Assembly (NCBI RefSeq): GCF_021228795.1
Contig: NZ_CP089309.1
Coordinates: forward strand, 496,001 to 560,000
DNA: 64,000 nucleotides
Reading direction: 5' to 3'
DNA from: Thiocapsa bogorovii
Lineage (GTDB): Bacteria; Pseudomonadota; Gammaproteobacteria; Chromatiales; Chromatiaceae
The notes under the pieces are model-generated. The model was not told where the DNA came from. It ran no database searches and saw nothing but the letters and a program-made list of their open reading frames with translations. The position numbers and the translations under genes were made by a program. Shown piece by piece: positions 49,109 through 56,562 of this stretch; the first letter of the stretch is position 1; each line of letters begins with the position of its first letter.

Positions 49109-49814
49109 CCGATGACTCCGAGCTCACGCCCGTCTGCACGTATCGACTGTCGGAGCGGATCACGCGCGGCACCAGGACACGCGGCGGGATCGAGACCGGT
49201 TCGTAGATGACCCGACCTTGCTCCGGGTCGTAGCGCATCTCCACATGCCCTGATAGGGGGAAATCCTTCCGAAAGGGATGCCCGACAAAGCCGTAGTCGG
49301 TGAGGATTCGACGCAAATCGGGATGGCCCCGGAAAAGGATCCCGAAAAGATCGAAGGCCTCGCGCTCGAACCAATTGGCCGCCGCCCAGACGGGGACGAC
49401 CGAGTCGACCATCGGCTGACTGCTCCCCGTATAGACGCGCAGACGAACCCGCCGATTGTGTACGAGCGACAGGAGGTGGTAGACGACAGCAAAGCGCTTG
49501 GGGTCGTCGACGGCCAGCTCCTGGTCTCGATCGACGCCTCGGCCGAAACCCGTCGTGGATGCCTCTTCAGTCGCCCACTCGGACTTGCCGTAAGCGGCGT
49601 AGTCGACACCGCAGAGGTCGATCAGCTGCTCGAACCGCAACTGTGGATGGTCACGAAGGATCCACGCCACGTCGGTCAAACGCTCCGACGGCACGATCAG
49701 GGTGACCTCGCCGAGGTCCGTGACGGTCTCGCACCCCTGGCCGAGCAGCGCCTCGCCGAGTGCATCGACGAGCGCGGTCAACCTGGCGGGGTTGGACAGG
49801 ATGTCTTTTGCCAT
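49101..49814 (-). CDS. nuoC: NADH-quinone oxidoreductase subunit C
   Basis: A 237-residue 30-kDa-type subunit. It has the signature [43 protein letters not shown]. It is separate from NuoD, unlike the NuoCD fusion of enterobacteria. The start at 49814 ([12 protein letters not shown]) was chosen; upstream in-frame sequence belongs to nuoB. Confidence 0.95.
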   Translation of the reverse strand: MAKDILSNPARLTALVDALGEALLGQGCETVTDLGEVTLIVPSERLTDVAWILRDHPQLRFEQLIDLCGVDYAAYGKSEWATEEASTTGFGRGVDRDQELAVDDPKRFAVVYHLLSLVHNRRVRLRVYTGSSQPMVDSVVPVWAAANWFEREAFDLFGILFRGHPDLRRILTDYGFVGHPFRKDFPLSGHVEMRYDPEQGRVIYEPVSIPPRVLVPRVIRSDSRYVQTGVSSESSDA

Positions 49815-49831
49815 TGGAATAGGGTACGACT

Positions 49832-50308
49832 CTAGCGAGCGATGGTATTGGTACGGCGAATCTTGTTCTGCAACTGCAGGATGCCGTAAAGCAAGGCCTC
49901 GGCAGTGGGCGGGCATCCCGGCACGTAAATATCGACCGGAACAATCCGATCACAACCGCGCACGACCGCGTAGGAATAGTGGTAGTAGCCGCCGCCGTTC
50001 GCACAGGACCCCATCGAGATCACCCACCGCGGCTCGGCCATCTGGTCGTAGACCTTACGCAGCGCCGGAGCCATTTTGTTGACCAGGGTACCCGCAACGA
50101 TCATGACGTCGGATTGGCGGGGGCTGGGCCGAAACACGATCCCGAAGCGGTCCAGGTCATAGCGCGCCGCACCTGCGTGCATCATCTCGATCGCACAGCA
50201 GGCCAAGCCAAAGGTCATCGGCCACAGGGATCCGGTTCGGGCCCAATTGATGAGCTTGTCGGCCGTCGTGGTGACGACGCCTTCTTCGAGGATGCCCTCT
50301 ATTCCCAT
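49832..50308 (-). CDS. nuoB: NADH-quinone oxidoreductase subunit B
   Basis: A 158-residue subunit carrying the terminal 4Fe-4S cluster N2, with the unusual tandem Cys37-Cys38 in GLACCAIEM plus Cys102 (MGSCANGG) and Cys132 (VPGCPPTAE). It passes electrons to quinone. Its start overlaps the nuoA end by 10 bases. Confidence 0.97.
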   Translation of the reverse strand: MGIEGILEEGVVTTTADKLINWARTGSLWPMTFGLACCAIEMMHAGAARYDLDRFGIVFRPSPRQSDVMIVAGTLVNKMAPALRKVYDQMAEPRWVISMGSCANGGGYYHYSYAVVRGCDRIVPVDIYVPGCPPTAEALLYGILQLQNKIRRTNTIAR

Positions 50309-50655
50309 TCTAGCGCCCCCTTCTTCCACTCGTAGATGAAGCCGACCACTAGGATCCCGAGGAAGACGAACATGGCCCAGAAGCCGTACATGCCGAGCTC
50401 GTCGAGCACCACCGCCCACGGGAAGAGGAAGGCGATCTCCAGATCAAAGACGATGAAGAGGATCGCAACCAAGTAGTAGCGTACGTCGAACTTTAAACGC
50501 GCACTCTCGAAGGCCGCAAACCCACATTCATAGGGGGAGTCTTTCTCCGCGTCCGGGCGGCGAGGTCCCAAAAGGTAACCCAATACGAGCGGGCCGACAC
50601 CGACCAGGATCCCGACAATAATGAAGATCAGGATCGGCAGATAATTGTCGAGCAT
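50299..50655 (-). CDS. nuoA: NADH-quinone oxidoreductase subunit A
   Basis: A 118-residue membrane subunit with three helices and the loop [44 protein letters not shown], including the conserved Cys. First gene of the 14-gene operon. A GGGAGGA ribosome site precedes the ATG at 50655. Confidence 0.97.
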   Translation of the reverse strand: MLDNYLPILIFIIVGILVGVGPLVLGYLLGPRRPDAEKDSPYECGFAAFESARLKFDVRYYLVAILFIVFDLEIAFLFPWAVVLDELGMYGFWAMFVFLGILVVGFIYEWKKGALEWE

Positions 50656-50701
50656 CAGTCCTCCCGAATTTACTTATTCTCTGACGTCGAGCCGGACGGA
50701 G

Positions 50702-50731
50702 AGTCTAGTGCAGCCATCACGGCACTGTCAA
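50702..50731 (-). promoter_or_regulatory. Sigma-70 promoter of the nuo operon
   Basis: On the minus strand a consensus TTGACA (50731-50726) and TAGACT (50707-50702) are 18 bases apart, about 47 bases before the nuoA start codon. It follows the terminator of the tpiA-secG-tRNA-Leu unit, so nuo has its own promoter. Confidence 0.75.
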
Positions 50732-50774
50732 CCCGCGGCTCTATTCAAATTATTAGGCTTTTCAAACCTTTGCG

Positions 50775-50807
50775 CAAAAAAAAGGCATGCCGCGAGAGCG
50801 GCATGCC
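50775..50807 (-). terminator. Intrinsic terminator after tRNA-Leu
   Basis: A perfect 10-bp stem (GGCATGCCGC/GCGGCATGCC) with a GAGA loop is followed on the minus strand by eight or more T residues. It ends the secG/tRNA-Leu transcript just before the nuo promoter. Confidence 0.93.
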
Positions 50808-50830
50808 GTTTGCTTTACTGAACTTGCAGA

Positions 50831-50915
50831 TGGTGCCGACGGCCAGACTCGAACTGGCACGGCTTACGCCACTACCCCCTCAAGATAGCGTGTCTACCAA
50901 TTTCACCACGTCGGC
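50831..50915 (-). tRNA. tRNA-Leu (anticodon GAG)
   Basis: An 85-nt tRNA with encoded CCA. The acceptor stem is GCCGACG/CGTCGGC. The anticodon stem CTATC/GGTAG encloses loop TTGAGGG, giving GAG, which reads CUU and CUC leucine codons. A long variable arm and the GTTCGAGTC T-loop fit class II tRNA-Leu. It lies directly downstream of secG, an order shared with many gammaproteobacteria. Confidence 0.97.
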
Positions 50916-50924
50916 GTTAACTCT

Positions 50925-51470
50925 CTAATTGCCTGTCGCCGGGTCGGCGCTCACGTCCTTATTCTGCTCTTCGGGCGCACTCCCGTCGAGAGTCGCCTCG
51001 GTTGTGTCGACCTCGACAGCGCCCTCTGGCGTCTCCTCGATGACCGTCTCCACAACGGTCTCGGTCGACACGTCGGCAGCGGGTACCTCCCCCACCGGAA
51101 CATCCGAAGAGGATACCCCCGCTCTTTCAACCTCGCCCCCGGGGATCGCCGGGATATCAGAGGTCGGCGGCACGGCTGCGGGCGGGGGAACAAGGATCGT
51201 GCGCTCGTCCACACGGTCCATGATCGTCACCGGCTCTGACCCCTTCGTCGCATAGTACGCTAGAGCCATGCTGGTGAGAAAGAACATTGTGGCCATGATG
51301 CCCGTGGTACGCGTCAGGAATGAACCCGACCCGCGAGCACCGAAGACGGTTGCGGACGCGCCACTTCCGAACGCCGCACCGGCATCAGCACCCTTCCCGT
51401 GTTGGATCAGGATCAACCCGATCAATCCAAGCGACAGGAAGACCTGCATGACGGTCAAAATGGTTTGCAT
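50925..51470 (-). CDS. secG: Preprotein translocase subunit SecG, with long acidic tail
   Basis: A 181-residue SecG. The first 75 residues are the normal protein: two membrane helices (MQTILTVMQVFLSLGLIGLILIQ and RTTGIMATMFFLTSMALAYYA) separated by GKGADAGAAFGSGASATVFGARGSGSFL. The remaining 100 residues are a Pro/Val/Glu/Thr-rich acidic tail, longer than in the roughly 110-residue E. coli protein. SecG assists SecYE translocation. It lies between tpiA and tRNA-Leu. Confidence 0.93.
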   Translation of the reverse strand: MQTILTVMQVFLSLGLIGLILIQHGKGADAGAAFGSGASATVFGARGSGSFLTRTTGIMATMFFLTSMALAYYATKGSEPVTIMDRVDERTILVPPPAAVPPTSDIPAIPGGEVERAGVSSSDVPVGEVPAADVSTETVVETVIEETPEGAVEVDTTEATLDGSAPEEQNKDVSADPATGN

Positions 51471-51491
51471 ACGTGTCTCGTTGCCGCAGCA

Positions 51492-52256
51492 TTAGGCCGC
51501 GAGCTGTTCTCCGGCCTGACAAATCGCTAGAAAATCGTCGGCGCTCAGCGACGCGCCGCCGATCAGGCCGCCGTCGATGTCCGGCTGCCCCAGCAACTCC
51601 GCGGCATTTCCGGGCTTCATGCTTCCTCCGTAAAGGATGCGCAACTTCTCGGCGATCGGACCCTTGAGCGCAGCGATCCGTCCGCGGATGAAGGCGTGAA
51701 CGGCTTGGGCCTGCTCGGGCGTCGCCGTCATTCCGGTGCCGATCGCCCACACAGGCTCGTACGCGATCTCGATCCCGTCAAAGGCATCGATGCCGATGCG
51801 TTCGATGATACCGTCGATCTGAGTGCCGATAACCGACTCCGTTTCGCCGGCCTCGCGCTGCTGGAGCGTCTCGCCGACACACAGGATCGGCGTCAAGCCG
51901 CTCTCCACCGCACGTACCATCTTCTGCGCGATGGATGCCTCGTTCTCGCCATAGTACTCGCGACGTTCGGAATGACCACAGATCACGTACCCGCATCCGA
52001 AGTCAGCAAGCATCGATCCCGACACCTCGCCCGTGAAAGCGCCACCGGCTTCCGTACAGAGGTTTTGGGCACCTAGCCGAACCGAGCTTCCGGCAAGCAA
52101 CGATTCGCCGAGATAGAGGTACGGATACGGGACGCACACTGCAACGTCGGTCTTGGAGAGACCGCGAGCGCCTGACACGACGCCGTTCAACAGCGACTCG
52201 GCACTGGACTTGCTGCCGTTCATTTTCCAGTTTCCGGCGATCAGCGGCTGGCGCAT
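51492..52256 (-). CDS. tpiA: Triosephosphate isomerase
   Basis: A 254-residue TIM barrel. Catalytic residues are Lys11 (AGNWKMN), His in VICGHSERR and Glu in AYEPVWAIGTG, with the phosphate loop GLIGGASL near the C-terminus. It interconverts dihydroxyacetone phosphate and glyceraldehyde 3-phosphate in glycolysis and the Calvin cycle. The start at 52256 (MRQPLIAGNWK) has GGAGGG upstream. Confidence 0.97.
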   Translation of the reverse strand: MRQPLIAGNWKMNGSKSSAESLLNGVVSGARGLSKTDVAVCVPYPYLYLGESLLAGSSVRLGAQNLCTEAGGAFTGEVSGSMLADFGCGYVICGHSERREYYGENEASIAQKMVRAVESGLTPILCVGETLQQREAGETESVIGTQIDGIIERIGIDAFDGIEIAYEPVWAIGTGMTATPEQAQAVHAFIRGRIAALKGPIAEKLRILYGGSMKPGNAAELLGQPDIDGGLIGGASLSADDFLAICQAGEQLAA

Positions 52257-52284
52257 GGGACCCTCCAGGTAAGTCGAGCCCGCA

Positions 52285-52313
52285 AATTTAGCCGGCCTCC
52301 GTGCGGAAATCAA
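52285..52313 (-). promoter_or_regulatory. Candidate promoter of tpiA-secG-tRNA-Leu
   Basis: On the minus strand TTGATT (52313-52308) and TAAATT (52290-52285) are 17 bases apart, about 29 bases before the tpiA start codon. The dispersed repeats at 52333 and 52437 lie just upstream. Confidence 0.55.
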
Positions 52314-52332
52314 GCCTCGTTTGATTTACACT

Positions 52333-52419
52333 TTGAAATGCGTCCGGTGCATCCTGTCTTCTCCGAGCCCGTCGGCCACGCTCGGAGCCAGCAACGAGCG
52401 CCGTCCAGACGCATTTCAA
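52333..52419. repeat. Dispersed inverted-end element, copy 9
   Basis: An 87-bp element with perfect 12-base inverted ends (TTGAAATGCGTC/GACGCATTTCAA), a variant end type. It is separated from copy 10 by only 17 bases. Confidence 0.75.
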
Positions 52420-52436
52420 TCATTTTTTATTCTTAA

Positions 52437-52525
52437 TAAGCCGCGTCCGACGCGAGGCTCGCGTGGGCCTCCCCAGAGCGGCCTCCGATCCGAACGTGGG
52501 TTTTTGACTTCCGGGACGCGGCTTA
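52437..52525. repeat. Dispersed inverted-end element, copy 10, touching the smpB start
   Basis: An 89-bp element with perfect 12-base inverted ends (TAAGCCGCGTCC/GGACGCGGCTTA). Its last base is the A of the smpB ATG, so the ribosome-binding region of smpB lies inside the element. An inner CGCGAG/CTCGCG hairpin follows the left end. Confidence 0.85.
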
Positions 52526-53001
52526 TGGCGAAAGGAAAGAAGAAGAACGATGGCGGCTCGACCATCGCGCTCAACAAGAAGGCCGGGCACGAGTATTTCA
52601 TCGAGCAGCGCATCGAGGCCGGCCTTGTCTTGGAAGGCTGGGAGGTCAAGAGCCTGCGAGCCGGCCGCATCCAGCTCAAAGAGGGTTACGTCAAGATCCT
52701 GCACGGCGAGGCGTTCCTGATCGGCGCACACATTTCCGCCTTGGCCGCCGCCTCTACCCATGTCAATCCGGATCCGACGCGCAGCCGGAAACTGCTGCTC
52801 AAACGCAGCGAGATCAACCGCCTGATCGGCCAGACCGAGCGCGCCGGCTACACGCTCGTCCCCACGGCCATGTATTGGAAGCGCGGCAACGCCAAGCTCG
52901 AGATCGGGCTCGCCAAGGGCAAGAAACAACACGACAAGCGCGACACCGAGAAGGATCGCGACTGGCAACGCGACAAGGAACGCCTCTTCAAGACCGGCTG
53001 A
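52525..53001 (+). CDS. smpB: SsrA-binding protein SmpB
   Basis: A 158-residue SmpB, normal size. The core stretches [29 protein letters not shown] and LIGAHISAL, then [47 protein letters not shown] form the OB barrel and the C-terminal tail that reads into the mRNA channel. It delivers tmRNA to stalled ribosomes. ssrA follows 47 bases later on the same strand. No classical Shine-Dalgarno precedes the ATG because the upstream region is a repeat element. Confidence 0.96.
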   Translation: MAKGKKKNDGGSTIALNKKAGHEYFIEQRIEAGLVLEGWEVKSLRAGRIQLKEGYVKILHGEAFLIGAHISALAAASTHVNPDPTRSRKLLLKRSEINRLIGQTERAGYTLVPTAMYWKRGNAKLEIGLAKGKKQHDKRDTEKDRDWQRDKERLFKTG

Positions 53002-53003
53002 GC

Positions 53004-53032
53004 TTGCCGCGGAACCCCGGTTACTCTAGAGT
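53004..53032 (+). promoter_or_regulatory. Candidate promoter of ssrA
   Basis: TTGCCG (53004-53009) and TAGAGT (53027-53032) are 17 bases apart, placing initiation a few bases before the tmRNA 5' end at 53049. Confidence 0.5.
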
Positions 53033-53048
53033 GTCTGACTCGTGACTT

Positions 53049-53693
53049 GGGGGCGACATGGTTTCGACGTGGGTCGCAAAACCTGAGGTGCATGCCGAGG
53101 TGCGGGTGACCTCGTAAATCCAACCGCAAATCTATAGTTGCCAACGACGACAACTACGCTCTCGCGGCTTAGGCCAGCGAGCCTCTGACCGTTCCCTGCC
53201 TATGGGGGGCGGATTCCAGGGGTAACATTACATGGGATCGCGGTGACGGGGGCTCGGACCTGATCCGCTAAAACCTAATTCGAGATCGCCGACTGATCGC
53301 CCTGCCCTTCGGGCGGCGGAAGGCTAAAAACAATAGAACGGGCTAAGCATGTAGGGCCAATGGCAGAGGGCTTGCGGACGCGGGTTCGATCAACGCAAAG
53401 GTCGCCTTTGCTCGTGAGGGCAAAGTGAAAACGGGGCTCACATCGGCGAACCCTGCAGTCGGCTCAGACCGACACGGCAACGCCGAGGGGTAGGAAGAGG
53501 GCCAACCTCAGACCTGCCCTGTAGAGACTCATAGAGACGCTGATCCGGCAACGGTAGAGCGTTCACTAGGATCCGCGGTAACGCGGATAACACGCCCCGC
53601 ATCCGGACCCCATCGGGTCGTATCCGATACGGATGAAGGCATAGTCCAGGCCTCACCGAAAGGTGGGGAATCACTGTCCCGCCGCCTCCACCA
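53049..53693 (+). ncRNA. ssrA: tmRNA (ssrA) interrupted by a group I intron in its T-loop
   Basis: The 5' end GGGGGCG pairs with CGCCTCC before ACCA (53690-53693), with a G-U at the third pair as in the alanine identity site. The tag reading frame 53140-53172 encodes ANDDNYALAA and then stops. The T-arm is split: GCGGG-TTCGAT (53380-53390) is followed by 286 foreign bases, then T-CCCGC (53677-53682). Joining the parts gives the canonical T-loop TTCGATT and a mature RNA of about 359 nt, normal for tmRNA. With SmpB it rescues stalled ribosomes and tags the nascent peptide for proteolysis. Confidence 0.95.
53391..53676 (+). other. Group I intron within ssrA
   Basis: A 286-nt group I intron, with 5' exon ending in U (53390) and intron ending in G (53676) as required. 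Visible helices: P1 from exon CGAT (53387-53390) with GTCG (53401-53404); P2 CTTTGC/GCAAAG (53406-53411, 53420-53425); P4 TCGGCG/CGCCGA (53443-53448, 53481-53486); P5 GTCGG/CCGAC; P6 GGGTAGG/CCTGCCC (53488-53494, 53513-53519); P7 GACT/AGTC (53526-53529, 53643-53646); P9 CCTCACC-GAAA-GGTGGGG (53651-53668). GGCAACGCCGAG and AAGGCATAGTCCAGG are hallmark core sequences, resembling the Azoarcus tRNA-Ile intron. P3 was not resolved. It carries no open frame. Confidence 0.93.
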
Positions 53694-53698
53694 ATCAG

Positions 53699-53736
53699 CG
53701 GGCCTTGGAGTCCACTCCAAGGCCCGTTTTCTTTTT
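53699..53736 (+). terminator. Intrinsic terminator of ssrA
   Basis: A 12-bp stem (CGGGCCTTGGAG/CTCCAAGGCCCG) with loop TCCA is followed by TTTTCTTTTT. It begins 6 bases after the tmRNA CCA. Confidence 0.95.
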
Positions 53737-54185
53737 GTGTTCAGAGAATCCGTGGCGAATTATGGCAAAGTCAACACCTTGAGCGGCATCGACTCAGCCT
53801 ATATCGCCGGTTTGATCGACGGGGAAGGCACGGTCTCCCTGCTGCGAAAGCACAAACAGGACAACCGCCAGGTCGTGGTCTCCATTTCCAACACAGACCG
53901 CCCGTTGATCAACTACCTGCTCGAGGCCATCGGAGCCGGCAAGGCGACAAGCAAGCGCACCTATTCCGAGCGGCATACGCCGAGTTTCATGTACGCCATC
54001 ACCAACCGTCACGCGCTCGATCTGCTCCGGCAGGTCGCCCCGCACCTGGGACCTACGAAGCCCGGCGAACCGAGCTGCTCCTTGCCGACGACATCAGGCT
54101 CACCCCGCGCAATGGCCGATACTCCCTGGGTGTAGCATTGGAGAGGGATGCCTTCATCGACGCCTTCTTCGCAATCGAGCCGTAG
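53737..54185 (+). pseudogene. LAGLIDADG homing endonuclease, apparently frameshifted
   Basis: The first frame (53737-54135) encodes a single LAGLIDADG motif, YIAGLIDGEGTVSLLR, followed by the alpha/beta pattern of the small homodimeric family. After residues LLRQVAPHL (about 54048) it leaves the family pattern. The next frame continues correctly as TYEARRTELLLADDIRLTPRN and ends at 54185 with DAFFAIEP. A one-base deletion near 54048-54052 would explain this. The start could be GTG 53737, GTG 53752 or TTG 53776. It lies beyond the ssrA terminator, outside the intron, which is unusual for an intron endonuclease. Confidence 0.8.
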
Positions 54186-54260
54186 TTTTCCCGAGATGGA
54201 CTTGGCCCGGCCCGATCCGGAACTTCGTGGTACGCCAGACGTAAGCAGGTCATTGATGTC

Positions 54261-54719
54261 TTAGAGGGACTTGCCCGGCGAACATCCGACCTTGATCTTG
54301 GATAGACCTGAGTAGCCGGTGGGAAACAGCGCGGCGTGCCAGCCGAACAACCGCTCGCGCGTCACCGGCGCACGGCAGTCGGCGGTGGCATCAAGCACCA
54401 TCTCGACCACGCCTTCGACGTGGCGATCGACCGGGGCCAGGGCGCCGATGTCCACGCCAAGACGACGGGCGATGGACGAACGCACGGATTCGACATCGAG
54501 CTGCTCGCCCTCGATCTCGCTGGTCTTCACCACGTCCGCGGTGAGCGCGCCAAGGCTGGCCTGATCGCGCAGCGCGATCCCGACATCGGCCAGGTGTCCC
54601 AGCAAGAAACCCGGGGCGCGACTCACGTCCGCCATCGGACCGGCCAATGCCGTCAAGGCAAAGCGCCACCTCGGCCAATCGTTGGCCTGCCAGATGTATG
54701 TGTAATCACCGATGTTCAT
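54261..54719 (-). pseudogene. Truncated Fic-family protein (N-terminal DUF4172 part only)
   Basis: This 152-residue frame matches the N-terminus of Fic/DUF4172 proteins: YIWQANDWPRWRF at the start, then KTSEIEGEQLDVESVRSSIARRLG with the inhibitory-helix-like motif, then WHAALFPTGYSGLSKIKVG. The family sequence then breaks off and the frame ends CSPGKSL. The catalytic HPFxxGNGR domain is missing both in frame and in nearby frames. It is therefore a remnant, probably cut by the rearrangement that also bounds the endonuclease gene. Confidence 0.7.
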
Positions 54720-54841
54720 GCGGAAATTGTGGGCGGGATTCCCCGCATGCTCAAGTTATTCGGGAGACGTTGTGCAGTGAAAGTGCGCGCGATTCGCCTT
54801 AGTCGGTGGTCAGTCACTCCTCGATGCCCTATCCTGTGATA

Positions 54842-54857
54842 TCAAGATTCATCTTGA
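54842..54857. promoter_or_regulatory. Palindromic operator candidate upstream of the Doc module
   Basis: TCAAGAT-TC-ATCTTGA is a perfect 7-bp inverted repeat ending 11 bases before the antitoxin start. Its position suits autoregulation by the antitoxin-toxin complex. Confidence 0.45.
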
Positions 54858-54868
54858 CGGAATCGCCC

Positions 54869-55099
54869 ATGTCCACCACTGCTCGAGAGAAGTTCTCTTC
54901 CCAAGCTGCGCCCGAGGTCCTGGCAGCACTGCGTCAGATCGCCGAAGCCCAAGGGCGCCAATTTCAATCCGTGTTGGACGAAGCCCTGCGCGAGTACATC
55001 GACCGCCAGCAGAAAGAGCGGCCGCGACGGCATGTCATGAACGCGTTCGCCTCCAGTCTCGACGAGTTCGACAGCCTCTATCGCGAACTGGCCAAGTGA
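54869..55099 (+). CDS. Antitoxin of a Doc-type module
   Basis: A 76-residue protein starting MSTTAREKFSSQAAPEVLAALRQIAEAQG. The pattern EVLAALRQIAEAQGRQFQSVLDEALREYI is ribbon-helix-helix-like, and the C-terminus (RRHVMNAFASSLDEFDSLYRELAK) should occupy the toxin site. It overlaps the doc-like gene (GTGA), defining a toxin-antitoxin operon. The start at 54869 was preferred to an upstream GTG at 54806 that would include the palindromic operator. Confidence 0.82.
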   Translation: MSTTAREKFSSQAAPEVLAALRQIAEAQGRQFQSVLDEALREYIDRQQKERPRRHVMNAFASSLDEFDSLYRELAK

Positions 55100-55485
55100 C
55101 CGACCGCGATTTTCCAACCGTAGCCGACGTCCTTGGCATGCACACTGTCTTGATCCGGCGCTACGGCGGTGCGCTCGGCGTACGCGATCCAGGCGCGCTG
55201 GAATCCGCACTGTTCCGGCCGCAGACCGGTTACTACGACGACATCGTGGCCGAGGCGGCCGCATTGTTCGAGAGCCTCGCCATCAACCACCCTTTCGTGG
55301 ACGGCAACAAGCGTGTCGCCTTTGCTGCCGTCGACGTCTTTCTGCGCATCGACGGCTGGCACTTACAGCGCTCTCCCATGCAGATCCACGCCGAGATGAT
55401 TCAGATGTTCGACACCGGCACATTCGACATCGCCCATCTCGATCCCTGGCTACGGGACTTCGCCACGCCCGACGAGTCGAGTTGA
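55096..55485 (+). CDS. doc: Doc-family (death-on-curing) Fic toxin
   Basis: A 129-residue Fic-fold protein of the Doc class. The motif HPFVDGNKRVA is the Fic signature in the Doc form (HxFxDxNKR); Doc phosphorylates EF-Tu and halts translation. The N-terminal LGMHTVLIRRYGGALGVRDPGALESALFRPQT is also typical. The start is GTG 55096 overlapping the antitoxin stop. All motif residues are intact, so the toxin should be active. Confidence 0.93.
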   Translation: MTDRDFPTVADVLGMHTVLIRRYGGALGVRDPGALESALFRPQTGYYDDIVAEAAALFESLAINHPFVDGNKRVAFAAVDVFLRIDGWHLQRSPMQIHAEMIQMFDTGTFDIAHLDPWLRDFATPDESS

Positions 55486-55683
55486 GACCTGTTTGAGCCG
55501 GGCCCCTCACCCTTCCCGATGACAACGCGTACCAACAAGCCGGACGCAGACGCGATGTCGGGCTTGACATTCGCATCGCTCAAGGCGGCCGACTCGCGGG
55601 GCAGCGGAACGGAAGCAACAGCGACTGGCACGGAAGCCCGCGCAGTGCCACACTAAGCCTTCATTGACACGTCGGCGGTCGGT

Positions 55684-55953
55684 ATGGCAACCACTCCTTC
55701 CAGCAACGAGATCCAGATCGGCGCCCAGGGGCGGCTGGTGATCCCGGCGGCGCTTCGTAAGGCGTTGAACCTGAAACCGGGCGATCGGCTGGTGGCCCGG
55801 CAGGACGGCGAGGCGCTCGTGCTGGAGCGGCGCGAGGCCATCGAGAAACGGTTGCAGGATCGCTTTCGCCACATTCCGGGGGAGGTCAGTCTGGTGGATG
55901 AACTGATCGCGGAGCGCCGCGCCGAGGCGGCGAAAGAGGCGCTCGAGGAGTGA
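55684..55953 (+). CDS. vapB: AbrB/MazE-type antitoxin (VapB)
   Basis: An 89-residue protein. The N-terminal swapped-hairpin domain IQIGAQGRLVIPAALRKALNLKPGDRLVARQDGEALVLERRE is of AbrB/SpoVT type. The C-terminal helix rich in Glu/Ala/Arg is the toxin-binding part. The stop overlaps the start of the PIN toxin by four bases (GTGA). It binds its own promoter as a complex in known relatives. Confidence 0.92.
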   Translation: MATTPSSNEIQIGAQGRLVIPAALRKALNLKPGDRLVARQDGEALVLERREAIEKRLQDRFRHIPGEVSLVDELIAERRAEAAKEALEE

Positions 55954-56330
55954 CACTCGTCCTCGATGCATCGAGTCTGCTGGCGTTTCTGCACGACGAG
56001 CCAGGGGCGGAGCGTGTTCGGTCCGCATTCGCGGGTGCGCTGGTTTCAGCCGTGAACTGGTCCGAGGTTGTCCAGAAATCACTGCAACGTCAAGTCAATG
56101 TCTCGGGGATGCGGCAGGAATTCATCGAGGTGGGCGTCATTTTTGTCCCTTTCACGGAGGAGCAGGCCGAAATCGCCGCCTATTTGTGGAATCAAACCCG
56201 TCATCAGGGATTGTCGCTCGCGGACCGCGCCTGTCTGGCCCTGGCCATAGAACGCAAGCGGCCAATCCTCACGGCGGACCGGGTCTGGTCCGAGCTGGGT
56301 CTCGATCTGGATATCCTGCCAATCCGCTGA
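55950..56330 (+). CDS. vapC: PIN-domain toxin VapC
   Basis: A 126-residue PIN ribonuclease. Acidic residues are at LVLDASSLLAFL (Asp6), NWSEVVQ (Glu), LSLADRACLALA (Asp) and PILTADRVW (Asp). The GTG start at 55950 overlaps vapB. It is the second PIN toxin in the window; its sequence is not close to the one at 16136. Confidence 0.92.
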   Translation: MTLVLDASSLLAFLHDEPGAERVRSAFAGALVSAVNWSEVVQKSLQRQVNVSGMRQEFIEVGVIFVPFTEEQAEIAAYLWNQTRHQGLSLADRACLALAIERKRPILTADRVWSELGLDLDILPIR

Positions 56331-56562
56331 GATGCGCCGATGGCGGAAAGTCGGTCTGGGACAAACCGCGCGTGATCGGCTCTGCGGAAAGCGATCCCCG
56401 GCATCGCGCGCTACCGCGCGGATGCCTCGACCCCGCCCTGAAGCCGCTCCAAGCCAACGGTATTGGATCGCGGAGGACGATCGCATGATCTGATCCGCGG
56501 TCTGCGCCCTCGGTCCATCAAAGGTCGCAGACGATCCGGTCCTGAGGCATCATCCGCGGACC

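Noticed and set aside
53680..53693. Second copy of the tmRNA 3' end as an attachment site within the window
   Set aside because: Scanning by eye found no repeat of the CCCGCCGCCTCCACCA end elsewhere in the window, so no island boundary is claimed.
53737..54135. Homing endonuclease as an open frame inside the ssrA intron
   Set aside because: The intron ends at 53676 and the ssrA terminator lies between; the frame is outside the intron.
54261..54719. Intact Fic adenylyltransferase
   Set aside because: The catalytic Fic core motif is absent in all frames around the gene end; called a truncated remnant instead.
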